Shown piece after piece: positions 11,149-22,313 of a stretch of DNA of 64,000 nucleotides (positions are counted from its first letter, which is position 1; each line of letters starts with the position of its first letter). The position numbers were made by a program, and so were the translations under genes. The stretch comes from Taudactylus pleione (Eukaryota; Chordata; Amphibia; Anura; Myobatrachidae), in the NCBI GenBank assembly GCA_031769625.1, contig JAUIMM010000015.1, positions 31,321,501 to 31,385,500 on the forward strand. Direction: 5' to 3'. The notes below the pieces were generated by a model. That model was not told where the DNA came from, did not search any database, and worked only from the letters and a program-made list of their open reading frames with translations.

Positions 11149-11291
11149 AGGGGAGGGGCGTGGGGAAATGTGCGTGTATTGTGTAAGTGGGTAGTGTAGG
11201 TAAGTAAATGATGAGGCAAACACTGTAAGTCGAATCCAACCTAATTTATTGGGTGAGGCACAATGCTTCCCTAAGTGGTTTCGTAATGTAC
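11149..11291 (+). repeat. Left arm of a long inverted repeat (partner 13773-13918)
   Basis: This about 143-bp block, running from GGGGAGGGGCGTGG to CCTAAGTGGTTTCGTAATG, is present in inverted orientation at 13773-13918 with few mismatches. The pair encloses a hairpin, a hammerhead-like motif and a solo LTR. I suspect a Penelope-type terminal structure because the Penelope element at 43-48 kb is built the same way. Confidence 0.75.
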
Positions 11292-11299
11292 CGCATGGT

Positions 11300-11651
11300 C
11301 TGACGTACCACGTTACGAGCGTGCTGTGGGATTCCCAACAGCCGCTGTGGTCACATGGTGTTAGTGGTCCTATTAGGGGGAGGCATCGGTTGACTGTTCT
11401 GGTTGCCATGGTGACGCGTGTCTAATCGGGCACTGTGGTATTGGTGCGGGGACTATTACGGAGTGTGGGTAATGCGGTGTGTACTACTGGGGATTGGGTG
11501 CAGGTGGCTGGGCACGCTGGGCATTGATTAGACACGCGTCACAATGGCAACCAGAAAAGTCAACCGATGCCTCCCCCTGATAGGACCACTAACACCATGT
11601 GACCACAACGGCTGTTGGGAATCCCGCAGCACGCTCGTCACGTGGTATGTC
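11300..11651. repeat. Long hairpin: two 126-bp arms, 100-bp loop
   Basis: The segment 11300-11426 and the segment 11526-11651 are inverted copies at about 95 percent by eye, for example GGCATCGGTTGACTGTTCTG against AAAAGTCAACCGATGCCTCC. With the arm ending at 11291 this looks like one inverted structure whose right arm was split by about 2.1 kb of later or additional sequence. Confidence 0.8.
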
Positions 11652-12462
11652 GGACCACCCACACCACATGACCCACCAGAGCAGATCAACGCTCACTCCC
11701 AATAGGACACCACACCCACGTGTGAGCATGACGTCAGACGAGGTTCCCGTCCTGACACGTGTTTCCATGGCAACGCATACCTCCATACAGCCCGGCCCCG
11801 CCATAACCCACGTGGCCTAAACGCCGCGCACAACCAGTAGTAACACCAGCATACGCACACCTCCTCCCCAAAGACTATACTCTCCGAGCTGAGTTACACA
11901 CACACTGGTTGGTCACCAGGCATGCCAATCACCACAAACATTAACACCGCCCACCCTCCTCCCCCCACCTGCATCCAATTCACATTACCACCTCAACCGT
12001 GGTAGGCTACACAGCCACTTGTGACCACCCACACACCCACCCTCCACCTATATACCACCATCTAATTTCACCCATCAGTAACTCCTTGATGAAGGCTATA
12101 GGCCGAAACACATTGGAGAACTCACATCCCCCACACACCACCGCTGCAGAACCACAATATTTTTTGCACAGATCCATCAGAACACTGAGCCGCAGAGGAC
12201 CCAACACTGCAACTAAAAGGCAGACCCCAGGTCCCCCCTGCCCTCTGGGCAGTGCACTCAGCAACACCAACTGACCCCACAGGACCATGGGGCAGAACCA
12301 CAGAGCGCACCTCCGATTCACCCCTACCTACAGAGCAGAACAGTGACGGGCGCCTGTCCACCAAACACCCTGCGGGCTTGCAGAGGTGTCAGGAACCAGC
12401 TGGCCCACACCTGGGAGCAGAACCAACGCTGCACCGAACCAGGAACATCCCTTATAGATACC
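11652..12462 (+). other. Possible Penelope terminal-repeat relic
   Basis: C-rich sequence without open frames that I trust. Its one clear signal is the hammerhead-like motif at 12083-12116. The segment lies between inverted arms and is followed by a solo LTR. Calling it a Penelope pLTR is inference from the motif and the inverted arrangement. Confidence 0.35.
12083..12116 (+). ncRNA. Hammerhead-like ribozyme motif
   Basis: The order is CUCC, then UUGAUGA, an AGGC-UAUA-GGCC hairpin, GAAAC, then ..GGAG. Relative to the hammerhead core (CUGANGA, stem II, GAAA) it has U for the first C, which would be expected to abolish or weaken cleavage. Hammerhead motifs are known from Penelope-like elements, and three comparable motifs occur elsewhere in the window. 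Confidence 0.45.
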
Positions 12463-13541
12463 TAATTAAAACCTCTATGCAATCCTGTCTATACCTTCTA
12501 AAATCCTGCCTATACCTTCTAAAATTGTCGCTATTTAGCGTAATGAGTCGCATAGTAAATAAATGCTTTCAGACTTTGAATGTGGTTCCAAAGCACAAAA
12601 AGTTATTATTCAATATAAAAACAGATGGTTACACGCTGTGATCTAAAGACAATTAGCGAAAATAAATCATACAGACCCAAGGTACAGTTGTTATATACGC
12701 ACGCGCTCTGGGCCCGGCATCAGCATTAGAAACCTCCGTCAACAGCACAGCAAGTAGACTCAAGACTGGGGTCAGAGAGCGCACATATATACTCTTACAG
12801 GGATAGGCAATACAATAGACAAGTTTGACATGATTCCATTGGTTCTTCTTAAAGGTGCTTCTGTCACAGGATAGTTCATAGGTCAATTCGAATGGACACA
12901 AACAGCCTCTAACAACCCTTTGTGTCCTTTTTCCCGCTGCATGCTATTCTAAGCTGCTAACATTATAGAGTACATTTTAATGTTTTAACTCTCTATAGCC
13001 CATAGTTTGCAGACGCATGTTGCGATCTTCTTACCGATGATACCGGAAATCTGTGGAGACACAGTGGATCAGTACAACACCAAACACGGTCTGCTTACCA
13101 TGTACTAAACCTTAGATATCAAATAACCTTTATTACACAACATTAATAATTACTGCATAAACCTTGGATATTACACTTTAATGCTAGGGAACCTTGTATG
13201 TAAGTGTGCAGTGTGTAAGTATTGTGAAATTGGGAAAAGACACTAGTTAGCATTGTGCGACTATGTGTTTTGTGGAGTACACCATGGTACGTGTTTTGCA
13301 GAGATAATCATTTTATATGTTTTAATGACTGTCTGTATTTGTATGGTGAGGATCTTTAACTTCTTTCTATTGCATGGGAATCGCACGACGCTAAATAATA
13401 GCATCGCCGTATGTACTTATAATGGCGAGTTTCACTAAAATGGTGCTGGGCAAATTGGCGTCTCATTGCCATTCGAAAAATGGCGTTGCCCCGATCTAAT
13501 TTTACACCGATCCTGTCTCAGCCAATTATTCGGCTTCGACA
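12463..13541 (-). mobile_element. Solo LTR of the 47.8-58.0-kb retrovirus family
   Basis: The segment aligns through its length with the retroviral LTR at 47801-48925. Shared blocks include AAAACCTCTATRC at one end, a CTATACCTTCT repeat, GTGGTTCCAAAGCACAA, a TATA-like run at 12784-12793, and AGCCAATTATTCGGCTTCGACA at the other. No internal genes adjoin it, so it is a recombination product (solo LTR) or a truncated copy. Orientation matches the full provirus. The flanks show no clear target duplication. Confidence 0.85.
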
Positions 13542-14394
13542 CCCTCCACCTACCGGTAGGTTTCTTTATTCCAACAAGTGCGGGACGCCGCCTATTGCTA
13601 CTGTACTGGACTTCCTTAACAACGCATGCATCCTGGTCCCGTAAGACTGTAGACCATAGGTCCAGCAAGGGGACATTCAGAAGTAAGGACCGCACGGCAA
13701 GGAGCCCCCTAAAAGGGTCCACCCACTCCCTGACCAAGGATCGCACGGAGCCATTCACCCATCCCCAAGCCCACATTACGAAACCACCTAGGGAAGCATT
13801 GTGCCTCACCCAATAAGTTAGGTTGGATTTGACTTACAGTGTTTGCCTCATCATTTACTTACCTACACTACCCACTTACACAATACACGCACATTTTCCC
13901 ACGCCCCTCCCCTCCCCCTTCTGCCCCCTCCCCTACCCTCCCGGACATACCCCGACACACACACCCAAGAGCACATGTGTATCTCATTCTTCCATTTATA
14001 GCCTACAGGATCTGGTACTCCTGTTCCACGTTGCTGAACCGCCACATTCCCCATCCCACCTTCCCCCGAGTCCCCTTCCAGCTACCCCCATAGACCACCC
14101 CACTAGGATCTGGAGCACGGATCACCCTGTTTATTCTATCTCCTTCACTGATGACAACGCTGGCACCCCCGCACTGCCAACATCACCGGTACTTCCATAC
14201 TTAGAACACTGCCGGGACAGGTGCACTGCCGACATCACCAGCACTACCGCACTGAGAAAACCGCCACCACCCATGAACTTTCGACAGCACCAGCACCCCT
14301 GAACTGCCGACACTGACAGCACCCTTGCACGGCTGACACCGCCAGCACCCCCACACTGAGGACAATGCCTGCACCCTCTGTCACAGTAAGTGCA
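13542..14394. other. Inverted-arm region and degenerate C-rich repeats
   Basis: This holds the right partner arm (13773-13918), a pyrimidine-rich run (13900-13960) and, from about 14150, a degenerate series of CACTGCCGACA/CAGCACC modules leading into the next minisatellite. No gene recognised. Confidence 0.5.
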
Positions 14395-15074
14395 CAATTG
14401 GTGTAGCCAACCTGCACTGTATGCAACCTGCACTGTACCCGTCCCGCACTGTATCCGACCTGTGCTGTAACCGACCCACGCTGTATCTGACCCATGCTGT
14501 ATCTGACCCACGATGTATCTGACATACACTGTATACAACCCACACTATATCCCGTACTATATGTGTCCAGGACTGTATGCAACCAGCACTGTATCCAATC
14601 CACACTGTATCCCGCACTGTATGCAACCAGGACTGTATGCGACCTGCACTGTATGCAACTGAGGACAATGCCGGCACCCTCTGTCACAGTAAGTGCACCA
14701 TTGGTGTATTAAACTGCACTGTATTTGACCTGCACTGTAACCCATACTGTATCCGCCCCACGCTGTATCCAACCCACACTGTATCCGACCCACACTGTAA
14801 CCCGCACTGTATGCAACCTGAACTGTATCCGACCCACACTGTATCTGACCCATGCTGTATCCGACCCATGCTGTATCCAACCCATGCTGTAACCGACCCA
14901 CGCTGTATCTGACCCGCACTGTATCTGACCTGCAGTGTATCCTGCATTGTATGCGACTAGGACTGTATGCGACCCGCACTGTATCCAACCCACTCTGTAT
15001 GCGATCAGCACTGTATCCGACCCACACTGTATCCCGCAGTGTATGCGACCCACACTATATCCAACCTGCACTGT
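14395..15074 (+). repeat. 16-bp minisatellite (CACTGTATCCGACCCA) with higher-order duplication
   Basis: About 40 imperfect copies of CACTGTATCCGACCCA and variants (ATGCAACCTG, ATCTGACCCA). A 50-bp non-array block beginning GAGGACAATGCC occurs at 14357 and again at 14660, so a roughly 300-bp segment was duplicated as a unit. Both strands stay open in several frames; these frames are artefacts. Confidence 0.85.
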
Positions 15075-15440
15075 GGGCCTGATTCAGAGATGTACTCTAA
15101 CTTGATGGTTAGCGCACACATCTCCGATGGTGGGAGGACTGCATATGCGCAGAAATTGTACTGCACATGTGCAGCCCTCTGTCTACGAGTTTGCTTGCAG
15201 AGCCTCACAACTGCAGCCTGTTTGACAGGCTGCGGCATTTAGGAGGTGGAGCTGAGGTGTTCCTGGGCAGCATTCCCAGAAACGTGTCGCCCCCGTTTTC
15301 CAGGAGGGACGAGGACAGGGTCTGCGTGGGTGCACGCAGACTTCCTAGCCTTGCAGGCTGCCAGGACCTGGTCAGGCTGCGGTAAGCTTCAGTTACCACA
15401 GCCTGACTGGAGCAGCCGTGTATAACTGGGTAAAATAACG
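15075..15440 (+). mobile_element. GGGCCTGATTCAG-family MITE, one end visible
   Basis: GGGCCTGATTCAGAGATGTA begins immediately after the minisatellite. Internal GCGCAGAAAT/TGCACATGTGCAG blocks resemble the 24.7-25.2-kb fragment. The right terminus is not evident, so the end coordinate is approximate. Confidence 0.5.
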
Positions 15441-16139
15441 GGCAGTCGCTCTGCCTTCCCCTTGGACCATGGGCAGCACTGCAGCAGCATCAGTCACACA
15501 GTTCTCGGTACAACCCTGCAATTTTTGGCTTCCCTGCATATAGGAGCAGGACTCCCATATTTTTTAAACAGAAACCAATGGTTACAAATATACTATTTTA
15601 ATGACAAATACCGTAACTTCGGTATTGGAGGTTATTCATGCTAATTTTATCCATCTATATTCATTACTAATCCCACCCCCTGAGTACTGGAAATAATTGG
15701 GTAGTTCTCGGAAACCTTGGCAACAAGGCAGCCCCAGGTAGGAGGGCTTTAATAATAAACAGGCAAAGTAATGATCAATTTTACTCCTGTCAATATATAA
15801 TGGTAGTTACCATTAAAGACAGTATTTAAGGTCTTGTTGTTGTTAGACCATTATTCAGCCTATAACATTTGAAAAATAGAAAGTCTATGGAGAGGGGGGT
15901 GGAAAGTCTGCACAATTTAACCTTTTTTGTTGTTGTTTTTAGCAAATATGCTTTTGAGTTGAATAAGGCTGTGATTCTTGAAGGCAGACTTCTTGTCTGC
16001 AAGCCTACTGCAGAACATAGTAAGTAGGCACGGAGCCTGAAATGGAAAATTACAGATTAATTTGTAGTTATTTAGATGAATGTATATAGTTATATACACA
16101 GGACTAGGTTAAGGTAGAGGCAGAGACAGTAGCTGCGTT
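15441..16139. other. No recognisable feature
   Basis: Unique-looking AT-rich sequence with short open frames and no motif. Confidence 0.35.
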
Positions 16140-16984
16140 GGGTTTATATTTATCAAAGTTCGATTTTGCATCCGATTTTATGTTTGATTTAGAGCACCTC
16201 AAATCAAATCGAATCAAATCGAATGTAAAAATACCTGTCAAAATCCCACATTTACTAAAATTCGATCTTAGAAGCCTTTTTATTATTCAAATTGATTTGG
16301 TTTGATTTTAAACAGAGATTTCATGTTCAATTTTGGATGCCCGTGTCCAAACTGAACACCAAATCCTACTCAAAAATGAACTTTTTCATCCCCAACTTAA
16401 TAGACCTTTTTAAATCAAATCTTAGTAAATGTGGCATTTGTATGTTGGTCTATGTAAAAGTACCAATGTTTTTCCGATGTTCGATTTGAAGTGGGATTTG
16501 GTTTTATGGCCCTGATTCAGAGCCGGAAGCTCTGAAAGAGCGGTCACTCTGAATCAGGGCGTTGTTTTGGGTTTTTTTTGTGCGGCTTCCTGGCCGCTCG
16601 CATAGCTGTGGGTGACCACCCACAGCTATTGCGAGCGGCCAGGATGATGGTCAAGACCATCGCGACCATCGGGGCTTGCGACGAGACCCTTGTGGTAGGG
16701 TCTCGTGGCCGCAAGCCCCAGAAAGCTTCTGCCTCTAATAGAGCCGGAAGCTCTCCCACTGACATCACTGGTGATGTCAGTGCGGCCGCCCACAAATAGC
16801 AGGTGTTCGCATGGGAACGCCTCCATTTGTGTAGCCACTCCCCCGCCACACCTCCAAAATGGGGCGAGCTGTCGATCAACATCGACAGCCGCCCCTTTCG
16901 TAGTGAGCCACGGAGCGAGAGAATTTCTCTCTCGCTCCGCGGCTTGCGCACGCGCAGTGCGGCCGCTGCGCGTGTGTAGAGCAC

Positions 16985-17257
16985 ACCATTGACCCCAAAA
17001 GAAAATACAAAGGGACTGCGCTATATCAATCACAGCAATAAAATTTTACTGTATATAGTTTATTGTAAATTGTAAACAAATTTAATTAATAACATAAGTA
17101 CACATAATAATAAAAAGCATTAATGAAACAGAATGATTGCAATACAATGTGTGAGCAAATTCTTCCTAATAGAAAAGATATTGATGCTAACAAATATAAA
17201 AAAGAATCAATCCTCCAAGAAAAAATATTCAATACGTATTGCAGGGAGTAAAATATA

Positions 17258-17293
<36 letters not shown>

Positions 17294-18557
17294 AATATTC
17301 AATTGATACAATTATATCTGCTCCGGAGTGTGGGTTTAAACAAGTGAAACAATGGGCCTGATTCAGAGCCGCTCGTAAGCGGCCGCTCGTTCGTTCCGAG
17401 CGATGTTAGCCCAACTGTGCATGCGTACGGATCGTTATACGCATGCGCTAACCATTCAGTGCGGCCGAAATTCATGTGCTCGCAAAACAGCGAATGCCTG
17501 CTATTTTGAGTGACAGAAAGAGGCGTATGTGGGTGGTAACAGGGGAAGGTGCTTGAAAATGGGGAGTGGAAATCAGAACGCAGGCGTGCTTAAAGGTCAA
17601 AACGGGCGTTTTATGGGTGTGCATATTTAAAACAGCAGCGTCATTGACCACGTCACTGGGTTATTTTATAGTCAGAACTGCTCGCAAAATTGTGGTAGCA
17701 AACACCAACTCCAAGAATAGCGAGCAGTTCATACCCTTGTCGATGTACTCGATTAATCTAATAAATAGCGGACATGACGTAGGATGCGAGCGGCCAGGGG
17801 GCGTATTTTTCAAAAAAACGAACGCAAGTTTTGTTCTCTCGTTCAGACATAGAGGCGTGAACAGACCGCAAACAGCGAACGGTTCATTTGAATAGCCACC
17901 CCTTGTTTTAGAACGAACGACCGCAAATAGCGAGTGGCTCTGAATCAGGCCCAATGTCTCCATCAAAATGTAGTTTTGTGGTGATCACAAATGATCCATA
18001 AAGGGGAGCCACTTTTATTCACAGAATAAATAAGTTGTTGACACTGCAGTGTATAGATCGTATAAATTGGCTAAAAGAAGGTAAACAGCCGGCAACTTCT
18101 TTCATCCGTGCTAAATACTAATAAATGTCACGAATGGTGATATCAGTGGATTGCTTACCACCTGAAATAGGTATAATGACAGCACTGAAGTTATCCAGGG
18201 GTATTCAGCGTAGAAATCGCTGGTCTGTGCTGCGTGCTGGAAGCTCCTCTCAAAAGCTCAATGAGACCGGCGTCTCTATCTAGCCCAGAGCGGTGCACAT
18301 CAGCCGCACAGAACCGTCGGGATGGCCGTTGCTTCTCCAATAGTCCTGAGAAGAAAAACTGCATTTGAGTGGCTCCAACGCAGGTGTATTAACGAGTCCA
18401 CCGTAGATGTATTAACGCAATAGCCAGGTGATGTATCCACAAACTTCCTGAGCAGGTCCCTGCAGTCCTTAGGGTGTCCAGTAAATGATAAGGAGGATCA
18501 TACGATCTCCCCAGCAGTCTCCTAACTAGTTTCTTTACTCCAGGTAATTTCATCAGA
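16985..18557. mobile_element. 1.57-kb insertion of unknown class with 5-bp duplication
   Basis: AGCAC occurs at 16980-16984 and 18558-18562, and removing one copy plus the insert restores continuity of the host MITE right end (GAGCACTCAAGCGCTTGC, compare GAGTGCTCAGCGC at 22274). The insert is non-coding, AT-rich at its left with a TATATA run at 17253-17292, and contains a complete MITE. A 5-bp duplication fits LTR or other elements, but no LTR or coding motif is visible. Confidence 0.5.
17354..17952 (+). mobile_element. GGGCCTGATTCAG-family MITE, complete copy
   Basis: The left end GGGCCTGATTCAGAGCCGCT and the right end, AGTGGCTCTGAATCAGGCCC, are near-perfect inverted repeats. AAT flanks both sides (17351-17353, 17953-17955). 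It is nested in the 1.57-kb insertion, itself nested in a sister MITE, which gives the order of insertion. Confidence 0.9.
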
Positions 18558-18767
18558 AGCACTCAAGCGCTTGCGAGCGGGTCTGAATCAGGCCCAATGG
18601 TCAATTTGACATTCAATTTTGACTTAGTAAATATCCGTATGCAATTCAAATGCAATTCAAATGCAATTCAAATGAAAATCAAGTGTCAAATCACTCAAAA
18701 ATACAAATCAAACATTAGTAAATATAACCCTAAAGGACTCCCTTTTTTGTACTCAGAGAAGTTCTTA

Positions 18768-19825
18768 GGGCCCTATTCAGGTTGGATTGCACAGCTGCGT
18801 TCGCACACAGTCAGTCGATGTTTGTCTTCTGCGCATACGTATGCATCGCAGTGTGCGTGCGCGAACCGCCTGATGTGATCAGGAAGCAATTGCAGTGAGC
18901 ACTCTGGCCCTGATTCAGAGCCGGACGCTCTGACAGCGCTGACTCTGAATCAGGGCCGAGCTATATTTTTTTTTAGAGCGGCCTCCTGGCCGCTCGCATA
19001 GCTGTGGGTAACCACCCACAGCTTAAGCGAGCGGCCAGGAAGATGGTCGCGATGGTCAAGACCATCGCGACCATTAGGCTTGCGATGAGACCCTTGTGGT
19101 AGGGTCTCGTTGCCACAAGCCCCAGAGAGATTTCGGTTCAAACAGAGCTGATGTCAGTGGGGCCGGCCCCAAACGGAGGCGTTAACATGGGAACGCCTCC
19201 GTTTGGGCAGCCACTCCCCCGGCCCGCCCACCAAAGGGGGCGTGCTGTCACTCAACATCGACAGCATGCCCCCTTTGGTACGAGACCCAGAGCGACGGCT
19301 TGCCCATCGCTATCCGGGTCTCGCACATGCGCACGATGGAGCCGGCTCCGTTGTGTGCATGCGCTCTGGGCCACCATCGACCCGGTTGCGAGCGCTCAGC
19401 GCTTGCGAACGGGTCTGAATCAGTTCATCAGTCCAAAGTGATTGACATGAAGTGACCGTTTGGGGTGGAGAGGGGTGTGGCCGAAGGAACGCAGATGTGC
19501 CTGTGCATTTGAATGCCATATAGGGGCATGACTAATTAAGCCCCTGCGATAGCATATGCTGGCAGAGGTCTAGATGGTGACAGGAAGTTTAGCAGATTGT
19601 GAGGTAGGGTCAGGTCAACCACAACTGTGTGAATGGTTCTGATGTTACTCAATGTTGCCGATGTTTTTGCTGACTTGTGGATGAATGTCATGGGAAGTGG
19701 GCAGCTTTATACAGTGATGGGCATCTTGGTATAGTGCTGCGGTTGCCGTGCGATTGCATTACCATATTTTCGCAGCTAGCGGGTGCGTGCGAATGCAGAC
19801 GTGCGATCTGTGCTGAATCAGGCCC
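18768..19825. mobile_element. Outer MITE with TTA duplication (PIF/Harbinger-like)
   Basis: The left end GGGCCCTATTCAGGTTGGAT and the right end, TGTGCTGAATCAGGCCC, are inverted. TTA lies on both sides (18765-18767, 19826-19828). TTA/TAA duplications are characteristic of PIF/Harbinger transposons. It contains a second MITE at 18906-19423. Confidence 0.8.
18906..19423 (+). mobile_element. GGGCCTGATTCAG-family MITE nested in the 18.8-kb MITE
   Basis: It begins GGCCCTGATTCAGAGCCGGA and contains the family blocks (AGCTGTGGGTAACCACCCACAGCT palindrome region, GACCATCGCGACCAT, CAGTGGGGCCGGCCCC). It ends GGGTCTGAATCAG with the last few bases missing. Confidence 0.8.
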
Positions 19826-19967
19826 TTAGATCACACTGGAAGTCAAATGGGTATGGAAAGGAAAACCATGAATGAAATGACAAGTAAATCATATATTTCT
19901 GGTGCTCCTTTGTGTAATAATAGATGCATAAGAAAACAGACAAAGGCCCCCAAAAACAGGCACTCAA

Positions 19968-20517
19968 GGCCTGATTCAGACCCGGTCGCAAGCGCTGAGC
20001 GCTCGCAACCGGGTCGATGGTGGCCCAGAGCGCATGTGCACGACGGAGCCGGCTAAGTCGTGCGCATGCGCGAGACCCATATAGCGACGGGCAATCCGTC
20101 GCTCCGGGTCTCATACCAAAGGGGGCGTGCTGTCGATGATGAGTGACAGCATGACCCCTATGGTGGGCGGGCCGTGGGGGGTGGCTGCCCAAACGGAGGC
20201 GTTCCCATGTGAACGCCTACCGTTTGGGGCCGGCCCCACTAACATCACAAGTGATGTCAGTGGAGAGATTCCGGCTCTGTTAGAGCCGAAATCTCTCTGG
20301 GGCTTGTGGCAAAGAGACCCTACCACAAGGGTCTCGTCGCAAGCCCGATGGTTCGCGATGGTCTTGGCCATCGCGACCATCTTCCTGGTCGCTCGCTATA
20401 GCTGTGGGTGGTCACCAACAGCTATGCGAGCGGCCAGGAGGCCGTTCTAAAAAAAAAAAGACTGGCCCTGATTCAGAGCGAGCGCTCTGTCAGAGCGTCC
20501 GGCTCTGAATCAGGGCC
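19968..20517 (-). mobile_element. GGGCCTGATTCAG-family MITE, reverse orientation
   Basis: Same subfamily as 18.9 kb but inverted. It starts GGCCTGATTCAGACCCGGTC and ends GGCTCTGAATCAGGGCC. The matching inverted order of internal blocks (CGACGGAGCCGGC, GATGTCAGTGG, AGACCCTACCACAAGGGTCTC) shows it is an independent insertion. Confidence 0.85.
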
Positions 20518-21112
20518 TCTATGTCCAGGTATGTCTGGAATTTAATTAAAACATAACTTTAACTATATCTAATAAATATTCAGCCATAGACAACATATAA
20601 CATATATTATATTGTTTGGGTAAATCAAAACCCAAAGACATTTTTTAAAAGTGGTTCCCAATTCCCAAGAAAAAACGCACTGGAAAAAAAGTGCATAATG
20701 GTGTTAAGGATTGAGTGAGTGGGGTAACAGACAGCTCCTGATTGACTGTCAGGGGTTTAAATAGGCGGATTCACAGTCCATTCCATCAATAGTTTTTTTT
20801 TATTATCCCCCATTTGCACTATGGACCTGATTCAGATCTAGAAGTTAGAAATAGTGACTCTGTACCTGGACAAACCATGTTGCAATGCAAGGGGTGCAAA
20901 TACATATATATTTTTTTGCATGTAGGGTAAATACTGGCTTCTTTGCATGTAGCCCACAAATGCTGGACAGATTTATATTTACACTGCAATTTATATATCA
21001 GTTTGGACACATCCCTCCCAAATCTAAATCTTTTTTCACATTTTAAAACTGCCCCACCTGCAGTGCAGCATGGTTTTACCAAGATGCACAGTTACTTGTT
21101 CTATCTTACTTT
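20518..21112. other. Unassigned; probable left part of another GATTCAG element
   Basis: ATGGACCTGATTCAGATC at 20821 resembles a diverged family terminus. CTTAATCAAGCCCAATG near 21530-21546 could be its other end, which would make the 21.1-kb MITE nested. I cannot demonstrate a target duplication. The remainder is AT-rich. Confidence 0.35.
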
Positions 21113-21516
21113 GGGCCTGATTCAGAGGCGCTCGCAAAAAGCGAACGCTCGCTTTGAATCAGGGCGGGCACAGGTTTTTTTAATTGAGGCCTCTTGGTCA
21201 CTCGCAAGAGTTACCACCCACAGCTATTGCGAGCGGCCATGATGATGGTCGCGATGGTCAAGACCATCGCGACCATCGGGCTTGCGACGAGACCCTTGTG
21301 GTAGGGTCTCGTGGCCGCAAGCCCCAGAGAGCTTCTGGCTCTAACAGAGAAGGAAGCTCTCCCACTGACATCACTGGTGATGTCAGTGGGGCCACCCACA
21401 AACGGCAGGCATTTGCATGGGAACGCCTCCGTTTGTGAAGCCACCCCCCGCCACGCCTACAAAATGGGGCGAGCTGTCGAGCACAATGCGCATGCGAGCG
21501 GGTCTGAATCAGGCCC
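21113..21516 (+). mobile_element. GGGCCTGATTCAG-family MITE
   Basis: GGGCCTGATTCAGAGGCGCT at the left and GGGTCTGAATCAGGCCC at the right, with the family's internal GACATCACTGGTGATGTCAG palindrome. It is shorter than its siblings because the right third between the GAGCTGTCGA and CGCATGCGAGCGG blocks is deleted. Confidence 0.85.
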
Positions 21517-21813
21517 TCTATTCCTAACTCTTAATCAAGCCCAATGTTAGAACAAGAACATAGCGTAAAAATTATTGGGGCAATATTAATATAATTAATA
21601 ATGTGAACATATTTATTATTATTTATCTTACAGGGACACTATTAGCTTTTAATACAAAGGGGATACAATTACAAATGTATATAGAGGGGGCAATATTCTT
21701 TATTGTTTATATAAAAGGCTGGCTATTTATTAGACTTTTTTAATATAAAAGTGCTATTCATTAATTATATAAACATGGCATTATTATTATTATTCTATCC
21801 TTAAGGGGACACT

Positions 21814-22310
21814 GGCCCTGATTCAGAGCGCTCGCTCTGAATCAGGGCCGTCCCTCCTCCTGTTTGGAGTGGCCTCCTGGCCGCTCGCATAGCTGTGGGT
21901 GACCACCCACAGCTATAGCCAGTGGCCAAAATGATGGTGGCGATGGTCTTGCGGTAGGGTCTCGCTGCCGCAAGCCCTGGAGTGCTTTTGGTTCTATCAG
22001 AGCCAAAAGCACTCCCACTGACATCACTAGTGATGTCAGTGGGGCCGGCCCCAGACGGTAGGCGTTCCCATGGGAACGCCTCCGTCTGGGCAGCCACGCC
22101 CCCGACACGCCCACCAAAGGGGGCGTGCTGTTAATCACCATCGACAGCACGCCTCCTTTGGTGCGAGACCCATAACAACGGCTTGGCCATCGTTATTCGG
22201 GTCTCGCGCATGTGCACGACGGAACCGCCTCCGTCGTGCGCATGCGCACTTGGGCAACATCGACCCGCTTGCGAGTGCTCAGCGCTCGCGAGCGGGTCTG
22301 AATCAGGCCC
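21814..22310 (+). mobile_element. GGGCCTGATTCAG-family MITE with ACT duplication
   Basis: GGCCCTGATTCAGAGCGCTC to GGGTCTGAATCAGGCCC, flanked by ACT (21811-21813 and 22311-22313). Together with TTA, TTG and AAT in other copies this supports a 3-bp target duplication for the family. Confidence 0.85.
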
Positions 22311-22313
22311 ACT

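Larger units (their letters stand above)
16508..18595 (+). mobile_element. GGGCCTGATTCAG-family MITE split by a 1.57-kb insertion
   Basis: The left part (16508-16984) begins GGCCCTGATTCAGAGCC and carries the family's blocks in order. The right terminus (about 18558-18595) reads CACTCAAGCGCTTGCGAGCG and ends GGTCTGAATCAGGCCC. The removed middle is bounded by a repeated AGCAC. The flanks TAT and AAT are similar 3-mers. Confidence 0.75.
16140..18735 (+). mobile_element. AT-rich repeat (TTTATCAAAGTTCGATTTTG) split by nested transposons
   Basis: 16140-16507 and 18596-18735 share a vocabulary of TCGATTTTG/CAAATCAAA blocks and look like the two halves of one foldback element whose ends contain the TTTACTAAA..CGATTT motif seen again at 42.6-42.9 kb. 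About 2.09 kb of other elements separates the halves. Joining them is inference from composition and order. Confidence 0.5.

Noticed and set aside
12007..12321. 104-residue minus-strand frame
   Set aside because: Lies in C-rich repeat sequence with overlapping frames on both strands and no motif.
14131..15071. Several long overlapping open frames on both strands
   Set aside because: All lie on the 16-bp minisatellite and reflect its composition.
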